The position numbers were made by a program, and so were the translations under genes. This document shows, one piece after another, positions 43,271 to 52,997 of a DNA stretch of 64,000 nt (positions are counted from its first letter, which is position 1; the number at the start of each line of letters is the position of its first letter). A model generated the notes under the pieces. It was not told the DNA's origin and did no database searches. It saw only the letters and a list, made by a program, of their open reading frames with translations. The stretch is from contig CP019326.1 in the NCBI GenBank assembly GCA_001971685.1, forward strand, positions 2,976,001 through 3,040,000, in the 5' to 3' direction. This stretch comes from Halomonas sp. 1513 (lineage in GTDB: Bacteria > Pseudomonadota > Gammaproteobacteria > Pseudomonadales > Halomonadaceae).

Positions 43271-45661
43271 GTGGCTATCGACAAAAGACCAGAGGGCTCC
43301 TCGCGAGGCAAAGGCAAGCGCGATGCGGACGGCTGCGCGCCCCAAGGCGGTGACGGCGTGCTGAGAACCAACGACATCGTTGCGGAACATGCCAGCGCCA
43401 GCGACGACTTCGTCGCCGCTCTGCCCCATAACCCCAACAAGGCGCTAGAGCACGGTCACGACAACGCCTTGTCACCACCGGCCGGAAAAACGGTAGAGCC
43501 AGGTTCCAGCACGCTGACCGCGAGTACTGCGACGGAAAAAAACGCGACGGAGAAAACCGGGGGCGCAGCGCAGCTCGGCAGCAACGCCACCATCGAATCG
43601 CTCGACCGGGTCCGGGTCGACCCAAGCGATCGAGCCTTGACGACCAATCAAGGCGTACCCATCGGCGATAACCAGAACAGCTTGAAAGCCGGGCTGCGTG
43701 GGCCATCGTTACTCGAAGATTTCATTCTGCGGGAAAAGATCACCCACTTTGACCACGAACGCATCCCCGAGCGAATCGTCCACGCCCGCGGCTCGGCCGC
43801 GCACGGCTACTTCGAGGCTTATGACGCCCTGACCCAGTACACCCGCGCAGCACCATTCGCCGAAAAAGGCAGGGTGACGCCGGTATTCGCGCGCTTCTCC
43901 ACCGTGGCCGGCGAGCGCGGCTCGAAAGACACGGCGCGTGATGCACGCGGTTTCGCAGTGAAATTCTATACCGACGAAGGCAACTGGGACCTGGTCGGCA
44001 ACAACATTCCGGTATTCTTCATCCAGGACTCGATGAAGTTTCCCGACCTGGTCCACGCCCTCAAGCCGGAACCCCATCACGGCATGCCGCAGGCGGCGTC
44101 GGCCCACGACACCTTCTGGGACTTCGTCTCGCTGATGCCCGAGTCCACTCACATGCTGATGTGGGTGATGTCGGATCGCGGGATACCGCGCAGCTATCGG
44201 ATGATGCAGGGCTTTGGCGTGCATACCTTCCGTTTGGTCAATGAGCAGGGCGAATCCGTGTTCTGCAAGTTCCACTGGACGCCGCTGCAGGGCACCCATT
44301 CACTGGTCTGGGACGAGGCAGTGAAAATCTCCGGCGCCAACCCCGATTTTCATCGTGCCGACCTGTGGGAAGCCATCGAATCTGGCGAATTCCCGGAGTG
44401 GGAGCTGGGGCTGCAGATATTCACCGAGGAACAGGCCGACGGCTTCAGTTTCGATGTGCTGGACTCGACCAAGATCATACCGGAAGAGCTGGTGCCGGTA
44501 ACGCCCGTCGGGCGCATGGTGCTCAACCGCAACCCTGACAACTTCTTTGCTGAAACCGAGCAGGTAGCGTTCTGCACCGCCCATATCGTGCCTGGCATCG
44601 ACTTCTCCAACGACCCCCTGCTCGCCGGCCGTATCCACTCCTATGTGGATACTCAGATTACACGGCTGGGTGGGCCAAACTTCCACGAGCTGCCGATCAA
44701 TGCGCCGCTGGCCTCGGTACAGAACAACCAGCGCGATGGCATGCACCGCCAGGCGCTGCATCGCGGCCGCGTTGCCTACGAGCCGAATTCATTGGCAGGT
44801 GGCTGCCCCTTTCAGGCCGGCACCGCTGGTTTCGTGTCGTTCCCCGCAGCCAGTGCCGAAGACAAGGTCCGCGGAAAGCCCGAGAAGTTCGCCGAGCACT
44901 ATGCTCAGGCCACGCTGTTCTTCAACAGTCAGACGGAGGTCGAGAAAGCGCATATCGCCGCCGCCTTTCGCTTCGAGCTAAGCAAGGTAGGGATACCCGC
45001 TATCCGTGAGCGGATGCTCTCCTCGCTGGTCAACGTGTCACCGGAACTGGCTGCAGACGTCGCCAGTGGCTTAGGCCTGGCGGTGCCCGCGGCAATGCCC
45101 AAGGCCATCGCCGATCCCCAACCGGCGGAGGTGACGGAGTCCCCTGCGCTGTCGCTGACGGCAATGCCGGGTGAATGCGGTATTCGTACACGGCAGATTG
45201 CCGTATTGGTTGAAGATGGTGCCCTGCATGCCTCGCTGGCCGCCGTCTATGGTGCGTTAACCGATGCCGGGGCAGTGGTACATTTCGTGGGACCACGGGT
45301 TGGCATGTTCGCTAGCGATGCCGGTGAGAAAATAGAAGCCAACAAGTCACTGGAGAATTCTCCAGGATTCTTGTTCGATGCGCTGGTGCTACCCGATGGC
45401 GGCGATGCGGTAAAGGCGCTGGCAGGTAATGGAGATACCATAGCGTTCATCAAAGATCAGTTCAGACACTGCAAGACGATGCTTGCCCTGGGCGTCGGAC
45501 GTGAGCTGCTGGAGATGGCCGGCATCGGATCAGCCATGCAACAAGGCCCGGGTATTCTGCTCGCGGAGAGCACCGACGCGGCCGACATCGCGGCAGAGTT
45601 CATCAAAGCCATCGCCGCCCATCGACATTTTTCGCGCGAAAGCGATCCGCCCGTAACATGA
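43271..45661 (+). CDS. katE: Large-subunit catalase HPII
   Basis: Haem catalase of 796 residues, converting hydrogen peroxide to water and oxygen. It has a low-complexity N-terminal extension (about 1-110). The catalase core follows, with [17 protein letters not shown] (catalytic His), [26 protein letters not shown], and the haem-Tyr motif [18 protein letters not shown]. The C-terminal DJ-1/PfpI-like domain (about 640-790) is typical of large-subunit catalases. Start is GTG at 43271, 7 nt after CGGAG; an ATG at 43217 lacks a ribosome site. It follows the divergent stress operon. Usually under stationary-phase control in relatives. Confidence 0.95.
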   Translation: MAIDKRPEGSSRGKGKRDADGCAPQGGDGVLRTNDIVAEHASASDDFVAALPHNPNKALEHGHDNALSPPAGKTVEPGSSTLTASTATEKNATEKTGGAAQLGSNATIESLDRVRVDPSDRALTTNQGVPIGDNQNSLKAGLRGPSLLEDFILREKITHFDHERIPERIVHARGSAAHGYFEAYDALTQYTRAAPFAEKGRVTPVFARFSTVAGERGSKDTARDARGFAVKFYTDEGNWDLVGNNIPVFFIQDSMKFPDLVHALKPEPHHGMPQAASAHDTFWDFVSLMPESTHMLMWVMSDRGIPRSYRMMQGFGVHTFRLVNEQGESVFCKFHWTPLQGTHSLVWDEAVKISGANPDFHRADLWEAIESGEFPEWELGLQIFTEEQADGFSFDVLDSTKIIPEELVPVTPVGRMVLNRNPDNFFAETEQVAFCTAHIVPGIDFSNDPLLAGRIHSYVDTQITRLGGPNFHELPINAPLASVQNNQRDGMHRQALHRGRVAYEPNSLAGGCPFQAGTAGFVSFPAASAEDKVRGKPEKFAEHYAQATLFFNSQTEVEKAHIAAAFRFELSKVGIPAIRERMLSSLVNVSPELAADVASGLGLAVPAAMPKAIADPQPAEVTESPALSLTAMPGECGIRTRQIAVLVEDGALHASLAAVYGALTDAGAVVHFVGPRVGMFASDAGEKIEANKSLENSPGFLFDALVLPDGGDAVKALAGNGDTIAFIKDQFRHCKTMLALGVGRELLEMAGIGSAMQQGPGILLAESTDAADIAAEFIKAIAAHRHFSRESDPPVT

Positions 45662-45691
45662 GGCGGCCAGCCTATCGTCAGGAACCATCGA

Positions 45692-46207
45692 ATGCTGTTT
45701 GATGGATGGGAAAGCCTGCTCAGGACCCTGATCGTTGGGGTGCTGGCTTACGCGATGCTCGTCGTATTCCTTCGCGTTTCGGGCAAGCGGACACTCTCAA
45801 AGATGAACGCCTTCGATCTTGTCGTGACCGTCGCTCTCGGCTCAACCCTTGCGACCATCCTGTTGGCAAAGGATGTCGCCTTGGCAGAAGGGTTATTGGC
45901 TTTCGTGCTGCTCATCACTCTTCAGTTCGTCGTCACTTGGTCCAGCGTACGTTGTCGGTGGGTGCGGCGGCTGGTGACGGGAGATCCGATGATGCTGCTT
46001 TACTGTGGCGAGTTTCTGCCAGCTGCCCTTAGGCAAGCAAGGGTGACCGAAGACGAAATACGTGCAGCGATTCGCTCGGCGGGTATCCTCTCGCTGGGCA
46101 AGGTGCACGCGGTCATTCTGGAGACGGACGGGTCATTCAGCGTCCTCGCGCAGGACGAGATCGAGGGCGGCTCCAGCCTGGTTGGTGTCGACGAGCGCAG
46201 GCACTGA
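45692..46207 (+). CDS. DUF421 (YetF-like) membrane protein
   Basis: Protein of 171 residues. Three N-terminal transmembrane helices, with the family segment RVSGKRTLSKMNAFDLVVTVALGSTLATILL, precede a cytoplasmic domain. The C-terminal domain has RQARVTEDEIRAAIRSAGILSLGKVHAVILETDGSFSVL. This is the standard layout of DUF421/YetF proteins, which are linked to spore and envelope processes in Bacillus but have no proven role in gammaproteobacteria. It starts 31 nt after katE and may be read with it. Confidence 0.9.
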   Translation: MLFDGWESLLRTLIVGVLAYAMLVVFLRVSGKRTLSKMNAFDLVVTVALGSTLATILLAKDVALAEGLLAFVLLITLQFVVTWSSVRCRWVRRLVTGDPMMLLYCGEFLPAALRQARVTEDEIRAAIRSAGILSLGKVHAVILETDGSFSVLAQDEIEGGSSLVGVDERRH

Positions 46208-46230
46208 TGAGTGTTCCACCAGCATTACGA

Positions 46231-46542
46231 TCATCCAACGAGCCTGTATCTCCTGAATTCGAGCATGAAATGCTTACCATCCTTGCTGTGCTTCAGCGCC
46301 GTCCATGGAACTGAAAATAGATGATCACCCATGTCCATGAATCCGTCCGAGGCCAGCACGGCATAATGCACTTTCCCACCGGCCATATCGAGCATAAGAT
46401 CCTGAATGCTTCCGAGTTTTTCATGCTGCGCGTTAAAGACACTATTACCAATAATGCCGGAAACACTCACTAGCTTACCATCAGACGGCATATCAGCGGC
46501 AGAGGCATACTCGCTTTTCAGCTTAGCCGTTGACTCGTTCAC
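46231..46542 (-). CDS. PRC-barrel domain protein
   Basis: Protein of about 103 residues. The PRC-barrel occupies about residues 22-100 (KLVSVSGIIGNSVFNAQHEKLGSIQDLMLDMAGGKVHYAVLASDG). PRC-barrels act in RNA processing, photosynthesis and stress-related proteins. GTG at 46542 overlaps the stop of the 57-residue gene upstream (GTGA); an in-frame ATG at 46491 is an alternative start. Function unknown; it fits the stress theme. Confidence 0.75.
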   Translation of the reverse strand: MNESTAKLKSEYASAADMPSDGKLVSVSGIIGNSVFNAQHEKLGSIQDLMLDMAGGKVHYAVLASDGFMDMGDHLFSVPWTALKHSKDGKHFMLEFRRYRLVG

Positions 46543-46712
46543 TTCTTTTGCTTCTTGGCATCATCATTGATCTGCCCTAATACGGTTCCATCCTTTGCGG
46601 ATTTTTCTTTTTCCGTGGGCGACGGCTTGTCACTGTCGGCTGTCTTATCGGCAGCTTGCCTAAGCTTATCCTTGCCGCCATCTGCACTATATTTATCTTG
46701 GTCCTTATTCAT
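46539..46712 (-). CDS. Small Lys/Asp-rich protein, 57 residues
   Basis: Begins MNKDQDKYSADGGKDKLRQA and ends DDAKKQKK. Almost entirely charged and polar (repeats of Lys, Asp, Ser), without a fold signature, like intrinsically disordered stress proteins. Its TGA overlaps the start of the PRC-barrel gene, supporting a coupled pair. I do not recognise the family. Confidence 0.6.
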   Translation of the reverse strand: MNKDQDKYSADGGKDKLRQAADKTADSDKPSPTEKEKSAKDGTVLGQINDDAKKQKK

Positions 46713-46737
46713 GGCCGATCTCCCAAATATTGCTAAC

Positions 46738-47013
46738 TTATACGCACCTACCCCTGACCGTTACTGGCAGAGAGGCTAACCAACTGTCAATATAGCTGGC
46801 TGTCGAGGAAGCGTCTGTGCGCTGCTTAACGTAGGCGACATCCTGTATGGGCGTTAGACAATAGCCTTGCGCCGGCACGCCTTGAATGCATGAAAATAAA
46901 CTGCAAAGCGCATTAACATCATCACTAGTGTTCCTAAAAATAATAGATTTGTGTTCGCCAACGCACTGATGAATTACCAATTTTTGCCCAGTATCGAATA
47001 GCTCTCCCGGCAC
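46738..47013 (-). CDS. Possible hypothetical protein, 91 residues
   Basis: Open frame from a GTG at 47013 to 46738 with four or more Cys residues in a row of short segments (ALCSLFSCIQGVPAQGYCLTPIQDV). It is lower in GC than neighbours, with Phe- and Ile-rich codons. No ribosome site is clear and no family is recognised. Offered as uncertain; it may be a non-coding AT-rich promoter region. Confidence 0.3.
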   Translation of the reverse strand: MPGELFDTGQKLVIHQCVGEHKSIIFRNTSDDVNALCSLFSCIQGVPAQGYCLTPIQDVAYVKQRTDASSTASYIDSWLASLPVTVRGRCV

Positions 47014-47077
47014 ACGGGAACTGCACTATAGACCCGACAGGGTCCGGCAGACTGCCGTGAATTAGAGGAACTAGACG

Positions 47078-47557
47078 ATGAAAAAGCTAACCATGTTATT
47101 CCTTTCCGCCGCTATTGTACCGGCCTTTGCACTGAGTACGGTTGCCATTGCGCAAGACAGCGATGAGACGAGGGAAAATGCCGAGCAGCGCGATGACCAA
47201 CAGCGTGGCGACGAGCAGCGTGCTGATCAAAGGAACGACGATGGGCACCAGGCCGGGGAGCAGTTCATGACCCGCAAGCCTGCTGGCGCAATATATGCCG
47301 ATGACATGATCGGTAAGGACGTAAAAAACCGCGGATCAGGCGATGAGATCGGTGAAGTTCAGGATCTGGTCATTGGGGAAGATGGTCGCATCGTTGGGGT
47401 CGTGGTCACCACGGGCACCATCCTGGGGCTCGGCGGGCAAGAGGTCAGCCTTAACTGGGATCAGTTGGACCACACTATAGAAAATGACGAATCAGTGTTT
47501 TACGTGGACATTGATGAAGATACGCTGAAGAACGCACCCGAGCATGAGCGCAACTAA
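47078..47557 (+). CDS. Exported PRC-barrel protein
   Basis: Protein of 159 residues. It has a signal peptide (MKKLTMLFLSAAIVPAFALSTVAIA) and a polar, Asp/Arg/Gln-rich linker (about 26-65). The PRC-barrel begins near KDVKNRGSGDEIGEVQDLVIGEDGRIVGVVVTTGTILGLGGQEVSL and ends near YVDIDEDTLKNAPEHERN. Exported PRC proteins of this kind are common in halophilic and root-associated proteobacteria. Function unknown. It lies just before a hairpin and the AI-2E-type gene. Confidence 0.88.
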   Translation: MKKLTMLFLSAAIVPAFALSTVAIAQDSDETRENAEQRDDQQRGDEQRADQRNDDGHQAGEQFMTRKPAGAIYADDMIGKDVKNRGSGDEIGEVQDLVIGEDGRIVGVVVTTGTILGLGGQEVSLNWDQLDHTIENDESVFYVDIDEDTLKNAPEHERN

Positions 47558-47571
47558 TCTGACGCTTGGGC

Positions 47572-47596
47572 CCAGGGGGCACATTGTGCCCCCTGG
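47572..47596 (+). terminator. Hairpin after the exported PRC-barrel gene
   Basis: Perfect 11-bp stem CCAGGGGGCAC / GTGCCCCCTGG with loop ATT, 15 nt after the stop. No T-run follows, so termination may be partial. Confidence 0.6.
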
Positions 47597-47617
47597 ACCT
47601 CAACACCTCGGTGAGAC

Positions 47618-48781
47618 ATGAGCCTCGAGAAACGCACAGACATCCATTTTTCACTTGCCGAGAAACGCTTACTACGCGCCACCGTTGTCGCCCTAAGCAG
47701 CGTCATCCTGGTGGGTACCATCGCGTTCATCGTCTGGGTGCTCGGGCAAGTCACTGCCGCCCTGCATATCCTGGTCTTCCCCTTGGCCATTGCCGGCGTA
47801 CTGGCTCTCGTCCTGTTCCCGGTCGTCGAGTTACTCGAGCGATTTTTGCACCTGCGCCGGCTTGGCGCCGTCATACTGCTGTTTGTGATCCTAGTCGGTC
47901 TATTCATCACGCTGATGGTGCTGGTCCTGCCCACGGCCATATATCAAGGTAGCCAGTTACTTCAATCTGTACCGCAGATAGTCGAGCGCGGACATGAAAG
48001 TCTATCAGCCCAGTTCCCGACAGCACTACCGATAGTCGAGGACGCCCTCGCCAAGATAGAGATTCAATCTATTCTCCCGGGTGCCGAGGAAACCGCTGAC
48101 CGTGCCATGACCTATATCAGTTTCGTGGTCGGCCTGAGCTTCGTGCCTCTTTATCTCTTCTTTGCGCTGCTGTCCGGGCACTACATCAAGGTGCACGCCA
48201 AAAGCATGCTGTTTTTATTTACCCAGCATAGACAGAATGAGGTCATATACTTAGGTCAGATATTCGTCGATTACGTAACCGCCTTCTTCCGAGGCCAACT
48301 CACCGTTGCTCTGATCATGGGAGTGATGATGGCGGTGGGCTTCACAGTAATCGGGCTCGAGGCCGCGATTTATTTCGGTCTTGCCCTGGGACTGCTGAAT
48401 ATTGTGCCGTACCTGGGTTTTATTATCGGCGTTATCAGCGTGGTGCCCATCGCCTACTTACAACCCGATGGGAGCGGTCAGCTGGTCCTTCTGGTGCTGG
48501 CGGTCATCGCTGTCACGCAGGTAGTGGAGACGATGCTGCTCACTCCCAAGATCATGGCCGAGCGCTCGGGCCTGCACCCGGTCCTGGTCGTGACCTCGAT
48601 TCTATTCTGGGGCACGGTGCTGGGGGGTGTCGTCGGAATGATTCTCGCCGTCCCCCTGACGGCGTTCCTGCTAACCCTCGGAGAGCACGTGAAAAGCAGA
48701 CTGCGCAGCACGAATCCCCCTGCACAAGGCGACCGTCGGGTACTTGCAGAACCCGTGGACGATGAGGATCAACACCGATGA
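47618..48781 (+). CDS. AI-2E-type (PerM/YdiK) membrane transporter
   Basis: Integral membrane protein of 387 residues. Several hydrophobic segments are seen in the N-terminal half (AVTAALHILVFPLAIAGVLALVLFPVVELLE, RLGAVILLFVILVGLFITLMV), with FVVGLSFVPLYLFFALLSGHY in the middle and a final block of helices with PYLGFIIGVISVVPIAYL and MLLTPKIMAERSGLHPVLVVTSILFWG. The GLHPV block and PYLG are the family fingerprint. It is named after quorum-signal export, but most members have unknown substrates. Confidence 0.92.
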   Translation: MSLEKRTDIHFSLAEKRLLRATVVALSSVILVGTIAFIVWVLGQVTAALHILVFPLAIAGVLALVLFPVVELLERFLHLRRLGAVILLFVILVGLFITLMVLVLPTAIYQGSQLLQSVPQIVERGHESLSAQFPTALPIVEDALAKIEIQSILPGAEETADRAMTYISFVVGLSFVPLYLFFALLSGHYIKVHAKSMLFLFTQHRQNEVIYLGQIFVDYVTAFFRGQLTVALIMGVMMAVGFTVIGLEAAIYFGLALGLLNIVPYLGFIIGVISVVPIAYLQPDGSGQLVLLVLAVIAVTQVVETMLLTPKIMAERSGLHPVLVVTSILFWGTVLGGVVGMILAVPLTAFLLTLGEHVKSRLRSTNPPAQGDRRVLAEPVDDEDQHR

Positions 48782-48788
48782 TAGACCC

Positions 48789-49340
48789 TCATAATCTTGT
48801 TTCCTCCGACGCTGCACGTGGCAGTCTCATCTCGAAGGCATTAAGCGTCATGGCCACCAGCGCATAGTAGCCGATGATGCCCACCACCTCGACCAACGTG
48901 CGAGTGCCCAGGGCCTGCCGGGCCGCCTCGAACGTCACATCATCGATACGGTTGTCGGAGAGCAGCTGACGCGTCAACGTCTGCAGCATGGCGAGCCGCG
49001 GTGGCGTCAGGTCGGCACAGCCCCCCTGTCGAAGCGTCGCCAGCGCCTCTTTCGAGAGCCCCGCCTCAATCGCGATAGGCTCATGGATCTGCTGCTCGCC
49101 GACACACTGGAAATGCGCGGCGACCATCAGAATCAGCAGCTCGCTCTCGACGGTGGTCAACTGAGTGGCATAGCGACAGAAGGCGCCCAGCTGCTGGGCG
49201 GGCCCCGCCAGACCGGGGCTGTGCAACCAGGCAAGGAAAGGACCGTCGACATTGCCCCGCGTCTCGAGAATCGACTGGTAGATGGCCCGCTGCTCCGCAC
49301 TTATGGAATCGATAGCGGGCAATGTGATTCTTGACTGCAT
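48789..49340 (-). CDS. Carboxymuconolactone decarboxylase-like protein without CxxC
   Basis: Protein of 183 residues of the CMD/AhpD superfamily, with GPFLAWLHSPGLAGPAQQLGAFCRY and LTTVESELLILMVAAHFQCVGEQQIHEPIA. The AhpD thiol pair is not present: HFQCVGEQQIH has one Cys only. This points to the gamma-carboxymuconolactone-decarboxylase-like branch, not a peroxidase. Substrate unknown. It is convergent with the AI-2E gene and divergent from the cyclic-di-GMP operon. Confidence 0.85.
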   Translation of the reverse strand: MQSRITLPAIDSISAEQRAIYQSILETRGNVDGPFLAWLHSPGLAGPAQQLGAFCRYATQLTTVESELLILMVAAHFQCVGEQQIHEPIAIEAGLSKEALATLRQGGCADLTPPRLAMLQTLTRQLLSDNRIDDVTFEAARQALGTRTLVEVVGIIGYYALVAMTLNAFEMRLPRAASEETRL

Positions 49341-49773
49341 GTTAATGCTCCAGCGTTGTTAAAGGGCTCGTAAAATGGCAGGGTTGCGGATCGCGCAATA
49401 GGCTGACGTGCAAACGACCTGGATCTTGAGCCTTGGACTCTAAGTTTGATGCCCAGTGTGGGAGTGCCTCATCGAAACACAGACAGTACGTATATACTTG
49501 AATGGATGAAAGCGTCCTGGATTACCCTCATGATTTTTATCACATATCTCGATTAACAACATGATGTTTTATAAAGTGATCGCGACATAGACTCCCAGCA
49601 ACCCATAACACGTCGCTAACATTTGCTAATGTCGATTAGCATTTATCTATATTTTGGTGCAATAGCGGGAGTTGCCAGTTGTAGCAGGGCATTATCAAGC
49701 CCATACTAGACGAATTTACCGGCGACTCTACACAACCTGCAGGGAAACTGGTCTCACCGAAAAGGGAAGACCG
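49341..49773. other. Divergent promoter region upstream of the cyclic-di-GMP genes
   Basis: No gene. AT-rich centre (about 49480-49670) suggests promoters. An inverted repeat lies at 49624-49641 (separate entry). Confidence 0.6.
49624..49641. promoter_or_regulatory. Inverted repeat upstream of the cyclic-di-GMP operon
   Basis: TGCTAAT-GTCG-ATTAGCA, 7-bp perfect arms around a 4-bp spacer, about 130 nt before the first gene of the operon. A regulator binding site is possible. Confidence 0.4.
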
Positions 49774-51906
49774 ATGAACGACGAGTTTCCTCCGTTAGAG
49801 GCCAAGCGGGTCATCCACGAGTGGAACACGGCCCATGCACCGCCGCCCCAGACGCCGGACGCCATCGCTGAGTGGCATCGTTCGCTGGTCGTCAATCACC
49901 CCGATGGCATTTGTGAATTTGACCTCCAGGGCCGCCTGCAGCGCTGCAATCCGGCATGGCAGCGGCTCACCGGCCATCCTGAGGCGACGCTGGTCGGCCA
50001 GCACTTCAATGCCTTCATCGACCCGGTCTGCCGCGCACTGACGCTGGAGACATTCGACGCCGCTTGTCGCGGACACCCGGCGACCTTCGAAGCGCAGATC
50101 ACCCATGCGCGCGGGCATGCCTGCCAGATCGAGATCACCCATATCCCGGTGACGCTGGGTAGCGAGATCGTCGGCATCTACGCTCTGTGTCGAGATATCA
50201 CCGAGCAGAAGCGACAAACCGACGATCTGCGCCTGCTCAAGCGCGGCGTAGATGCCAGCCCTAGCGGTATCATCATGGCTGATGCCCGTGATGCCAGCAT
50301 GCCGGTGGTATTTGCCAACCCGGCCTTCACCACGATCACCGGCTACTCCCAAGATGAAATCATAGGCAGCAACTGCCGTTTCCTGCAGGCCGCGGAGACC
50401 GATCCGGCGGCCGTCGAAGCGATCCGCGTCGCCATACGCGAGCAGCGTGAGATCTGCGTCACCCTGCTCAACCATCGCAAGGATGGCACACCGTTCTGGA
50501 ACCAGTTGGAGATCAGCCCGGTGTTCGACGACGGCGGCGTCTGCACCAACTTCATCGGCATTCAGCAGGACATCACCAAGAACAAGGACCAGGAGGCGCG
50601 TATCGCTTACCAGGCCAGTCACGACCTGCTGACGGGCCTGCCCAACCGCAGCGCGTTTACGGATCTGCTCGAGAGCGCGTTTCAGCGCAGCCAGCGGCCA
50701 ACCCTACCCCTGGCATTGATGTATCTCGATCTGGATGGCTTCAAGGCCATCAACGACGGTCTCGGGCACCCTATCGGGAATCAGGTGTTGGCGATCGTCG
50801 CCAGCCGGCTGGAGACCCTGGTGGGCACCGGCAACGCGGTCGCGCGGCTGGAGGGTGACGAGTTTGCTGTCCTGCTGGAGAACCACCCCGGCCTTACTCA
50901 GGTGGCACGGGTGGCCGAGCGTATCCTCAAGGGGCTCGCTCATCCGGTGGAGATAGATGAGCATTTGATTCAGCTCAGCGCCAGCATCGGCATAGCCTGC
51001 GACTGTGCGGCGCTGACGCACTCCCACGAGCTTATCCAGCGCGCCGACCTGGCGCTGGATCTCGCCAAGCATCAGGGGCGCAACACCTGGCAGTGGTATC
51101 GAGGTCAACGCACAGAACATTCGCGGGCCAGCGTGATGATGCGGCACGACCTGCATGCGGCGCTGCACGAGGGTCAGTTCGAGGTCCACTACCAGCCGCT
51201 CGTCGATGCCCTGAGCGGCCGTATATGCAGCCTGGAGGCCTTGGTGAGATGGCAGCATCCGACCCGAGGTTTGATCTCCCCGGGGGACTTCATTCCCTTG
51301 GCGGAAAGCACCGGTCAGATCATCCCGCTGGGGCGCTGGGTGCTCCATCAGGTCTGCCGCGAGATCGCCGAGATGCACGCCAGTACGGGCAGTAGACTGC
51401 CGGTGGCGGTCAACATCTCGTCACTGCAGTTCTGGCGAGATGGCTTTCTCGACGACATCAAGGATGCCCTGGCGCGCTCCGGACTGCCTCCGGAATGCCT
51501 CGAACTGGAGGTGACCGAGAGCGTGCTGCTGGACGGCGCCGAGCCGGTAATCGCGCTGATGGAGACCCTCAAGTCGATGGGCGTAAGGGTAGCGTTGGAC
51601 GACTTCGGCACCGGATTCTCGAGCCTCAGCTACCTGCGTGACCTGCCGACCCACAAACTCAAGATCGACCGCAGCTTCGTGCAGAAAGCTCAGCAAGACA
51701 AGAGTACCGCCGCCATCGTGCAGGGCATGATCACCATGGCCCACCACATGGACATGGCCGTAGTCGCGGAAGGTATCGAGACCCAAGCACAGCAGCAGGA
51801 CATGATCCGACGCCACTGCGACCTGCTGCAAGGCTTCCTGTTCTCTCGGCCGCTACCCCTGGCCGAACTGATCGCGCTACCCGAGCGTCTTCCCGCCGAT
51901 GAGTAA
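49774..51906 (+). CDS. PAS-PAS-GGDEF-EAL cyclic-di-GMP signalling protein
   Basis: Cytoplasmic protein of 710 residues. Two PAS domains (about 30-140 and 150-270; the second has ITGYSQDEIIGSNCRFLQAAETD, a flavin-type photo- or redox-sensing pattern) are followed by GGDEF (LTGLPNRSAF at about 288; the signature is ARLEGDEFAVLLE). EAL follows (SLEALVRWQHP, ELEVTESVLL, LDDFGTGFSSLSYL). The GGDEF signature has Glu before GDEF, so cyclase activity is uncertain, while the EAL residues look intact, favouring hydrolysis of cyclic-di-GMP. GGGA precedes ATG at 49774. The next gene overlaps by 8 nt. Confidence 0.94.
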   Translation: MNDEFPPLEAKRVIHEWNTAHAPPPQTPDAIAEWHRSLVVNHPDGICEFDLQGRLQRCNPAWQRLTGHPEATLVGQHFNAFIDPVCRALTLETFDAACRGHPATFEAQITHARGHACQIEITHIPVTLGSEIVGIYALCRDITEQKRQTDDLRLLKRGVDASPSGIIMADARDASMPVVFANPAFTTITGYSQDEIIGSNCRFLQAAETDPAAVEAIRVAIREQREICVTLLNHRKDGTPFWNQLEISPVFDDGGVCTNFIGIQQDITKNKDQEARIAYQASHDLLTGLPNRSAFTDLLESAFQRSQRPTLPLALMYLDLDGFKAINDGLGHPIGNQVLAIVASRLETLVGTGNAVARLEGDEFAVLLENHPGLTQVARVAERILKGLAHPVEIDEHLIQLSASIGIACDCAALTHSHELIQRADLALDLAKHQGRNTWQWYRGQRTEHSRASVMMRHDLHAALHEGQFEVHYQPLVDALSGRICSLEALVRWQHPTRGLISPGDFIPLAESTGQIIPLGRWVLHQVCREIAEMHASTGSRLPVAVNISSLQFWRDGFLDDIKDALARSGLPPECLELEVTESVLLDGAEPVIALMETLKSMGVRVALDDFGTGFSSLSYLRDLPTHKLKIDRSFVQKAQQDKSTAAIVQGMITMAHHMDMAVVAEGIETQAQQQDMIRRHCDLLQGFLFSRPLPLAELIALPERLPADE

Positions 51907-52957
51907 CCACCACGCCGCCAATTACGAAAGGCTACGCCTCGAGGCGCTGGCCGCCTACCAGATCCTCGATACCCCCGAGGAAGCGGCGTTTGACGAGATC
52001 GTCGAGGTGGCCTCGCTGATTTGCGAGGCGCCGGTTGCTGTCATCACGTTCATTGATCAAGACCGACAGTGGTTCAAGTCCCAAAAGGGGCTCGGGGTAC
52101 GCGAGACCCCTCTGGATATCTCGATCTGTGCGCATGCCATTCTGCAACCGGGCCTGTTCGTCGTGCCCGACACGACACTGGACCCGCGTCTCGCCAACAA
52201 CCCCTTGGTGACCGGCAAGCCCTATCTACGCTTCTATGCCGGTGCAAAGTTGCAGAGCCATGACGGCTACCCACTGGGTACGCTGTGCGTCCTCGACTAC
52301 CGGCCCCGCGAGCTGACCGATCGCCAACGATTCGCGCTTCAGGCCCTGGCCAATCAGGTCATGGCACACATGGAGCTGATGCGGGCGCACCGTGAACAAG
52401 CCGAGCTGATACGCGAGCTCGAGACGGCGCGGGGCGAGTTGATCAAGCGCGCCACCACCGACCCGCTCACCGAGCTGCTCAATCGTCGCGCCTTCGAGCA
52501 GCGTCTCGATCAGGAGACTGCGCTGATCCAGCGCGGTTCGCCGACTGGCGCACTGATGCTGATCGACCTGGATCACTTCAAGACGGTCAACGATACCCTG
52601 GGCCACCAGGCCGGTGACAAGGTCATCGTGCGCTTCACCCAGCTCTGCCAGGAAGCCTTTCGTCAGATCGATGTGCTTGCCCGCTGGGGCGGTGAGGAGT
52701 TTGTGGTCATGCTGCCGAGGACCAGCGTGGCGGAAGCACGGCGCGCCGCCGAGCGGCTGCAAAAGCTCATGGCCACTACCCCCATGCTGGATGACGCCGC
52801 TTCCCAGCTATACATCACCGCCAGCATCGGCGTCAGCTCACTGGACGGCGTGAGCAGTCTGGATGAGTGCGTGCGCAGGACCGATGAGCTTCTCTACCTG
52901 GCCAAGGCCCAGGGCCGCAATCGCACCGTCTGTGAGACGACAGGACGACCTGCTTGA
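51899..52957 (+). CDS. GAF-GGDEF diguanylate cyclase
   Basis: Protein of 352 residues. A GAF domain (about 18-165, with ICEAPVAVITFIDQDRQWFKSQKGL and ETPLDISICAHAI) precedes a GGDEF domain with TTDPLTELLNRRAFEQRL and the intact active-site ARWGGEEFVVMLP. It should make cyclic-di-GMP from two GTP in response to a ligand or redox cue. The ATG overlaps the upstream stop by 8 nt, so the two enzymes are coupled, pairing a probable phosphodiesterase with a cyclase. Confidence 0.94.
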   Translation: MSNHHAANYERLRLEALAAYQILDTPEEAAFDEIVEVASLICEAPVAVITFIDQDRQWFKSQKGLGVRETPLDISICAHAILQPGLFVVPDTTLDPRLANNPLVTGKPYLRFYAGAKLQSHDGYPLGTLCVLDYRPRELTDRQRFALQALANQVMAHMELMRAHREQAELIRELETARGELIKRATTDPLTELLNRRAFEQRLDQETALIQRGSPTGALMLIDLDHFKTVNDTLGHQAGDKVIVRFTQLCQEAFRQIDVLARWGGEEFVVMLPRTSVAEARRAAERLQKLMATTPMLDDAASQLYITASIGVSSLDGVSSLDECVRRTDELLYLAKAQGRNRTVCETTGRPA

Positions 52958-52997
52958 TTTTCCTCACTAATCCCAGCGCGCTGCCGATAACCACTGT

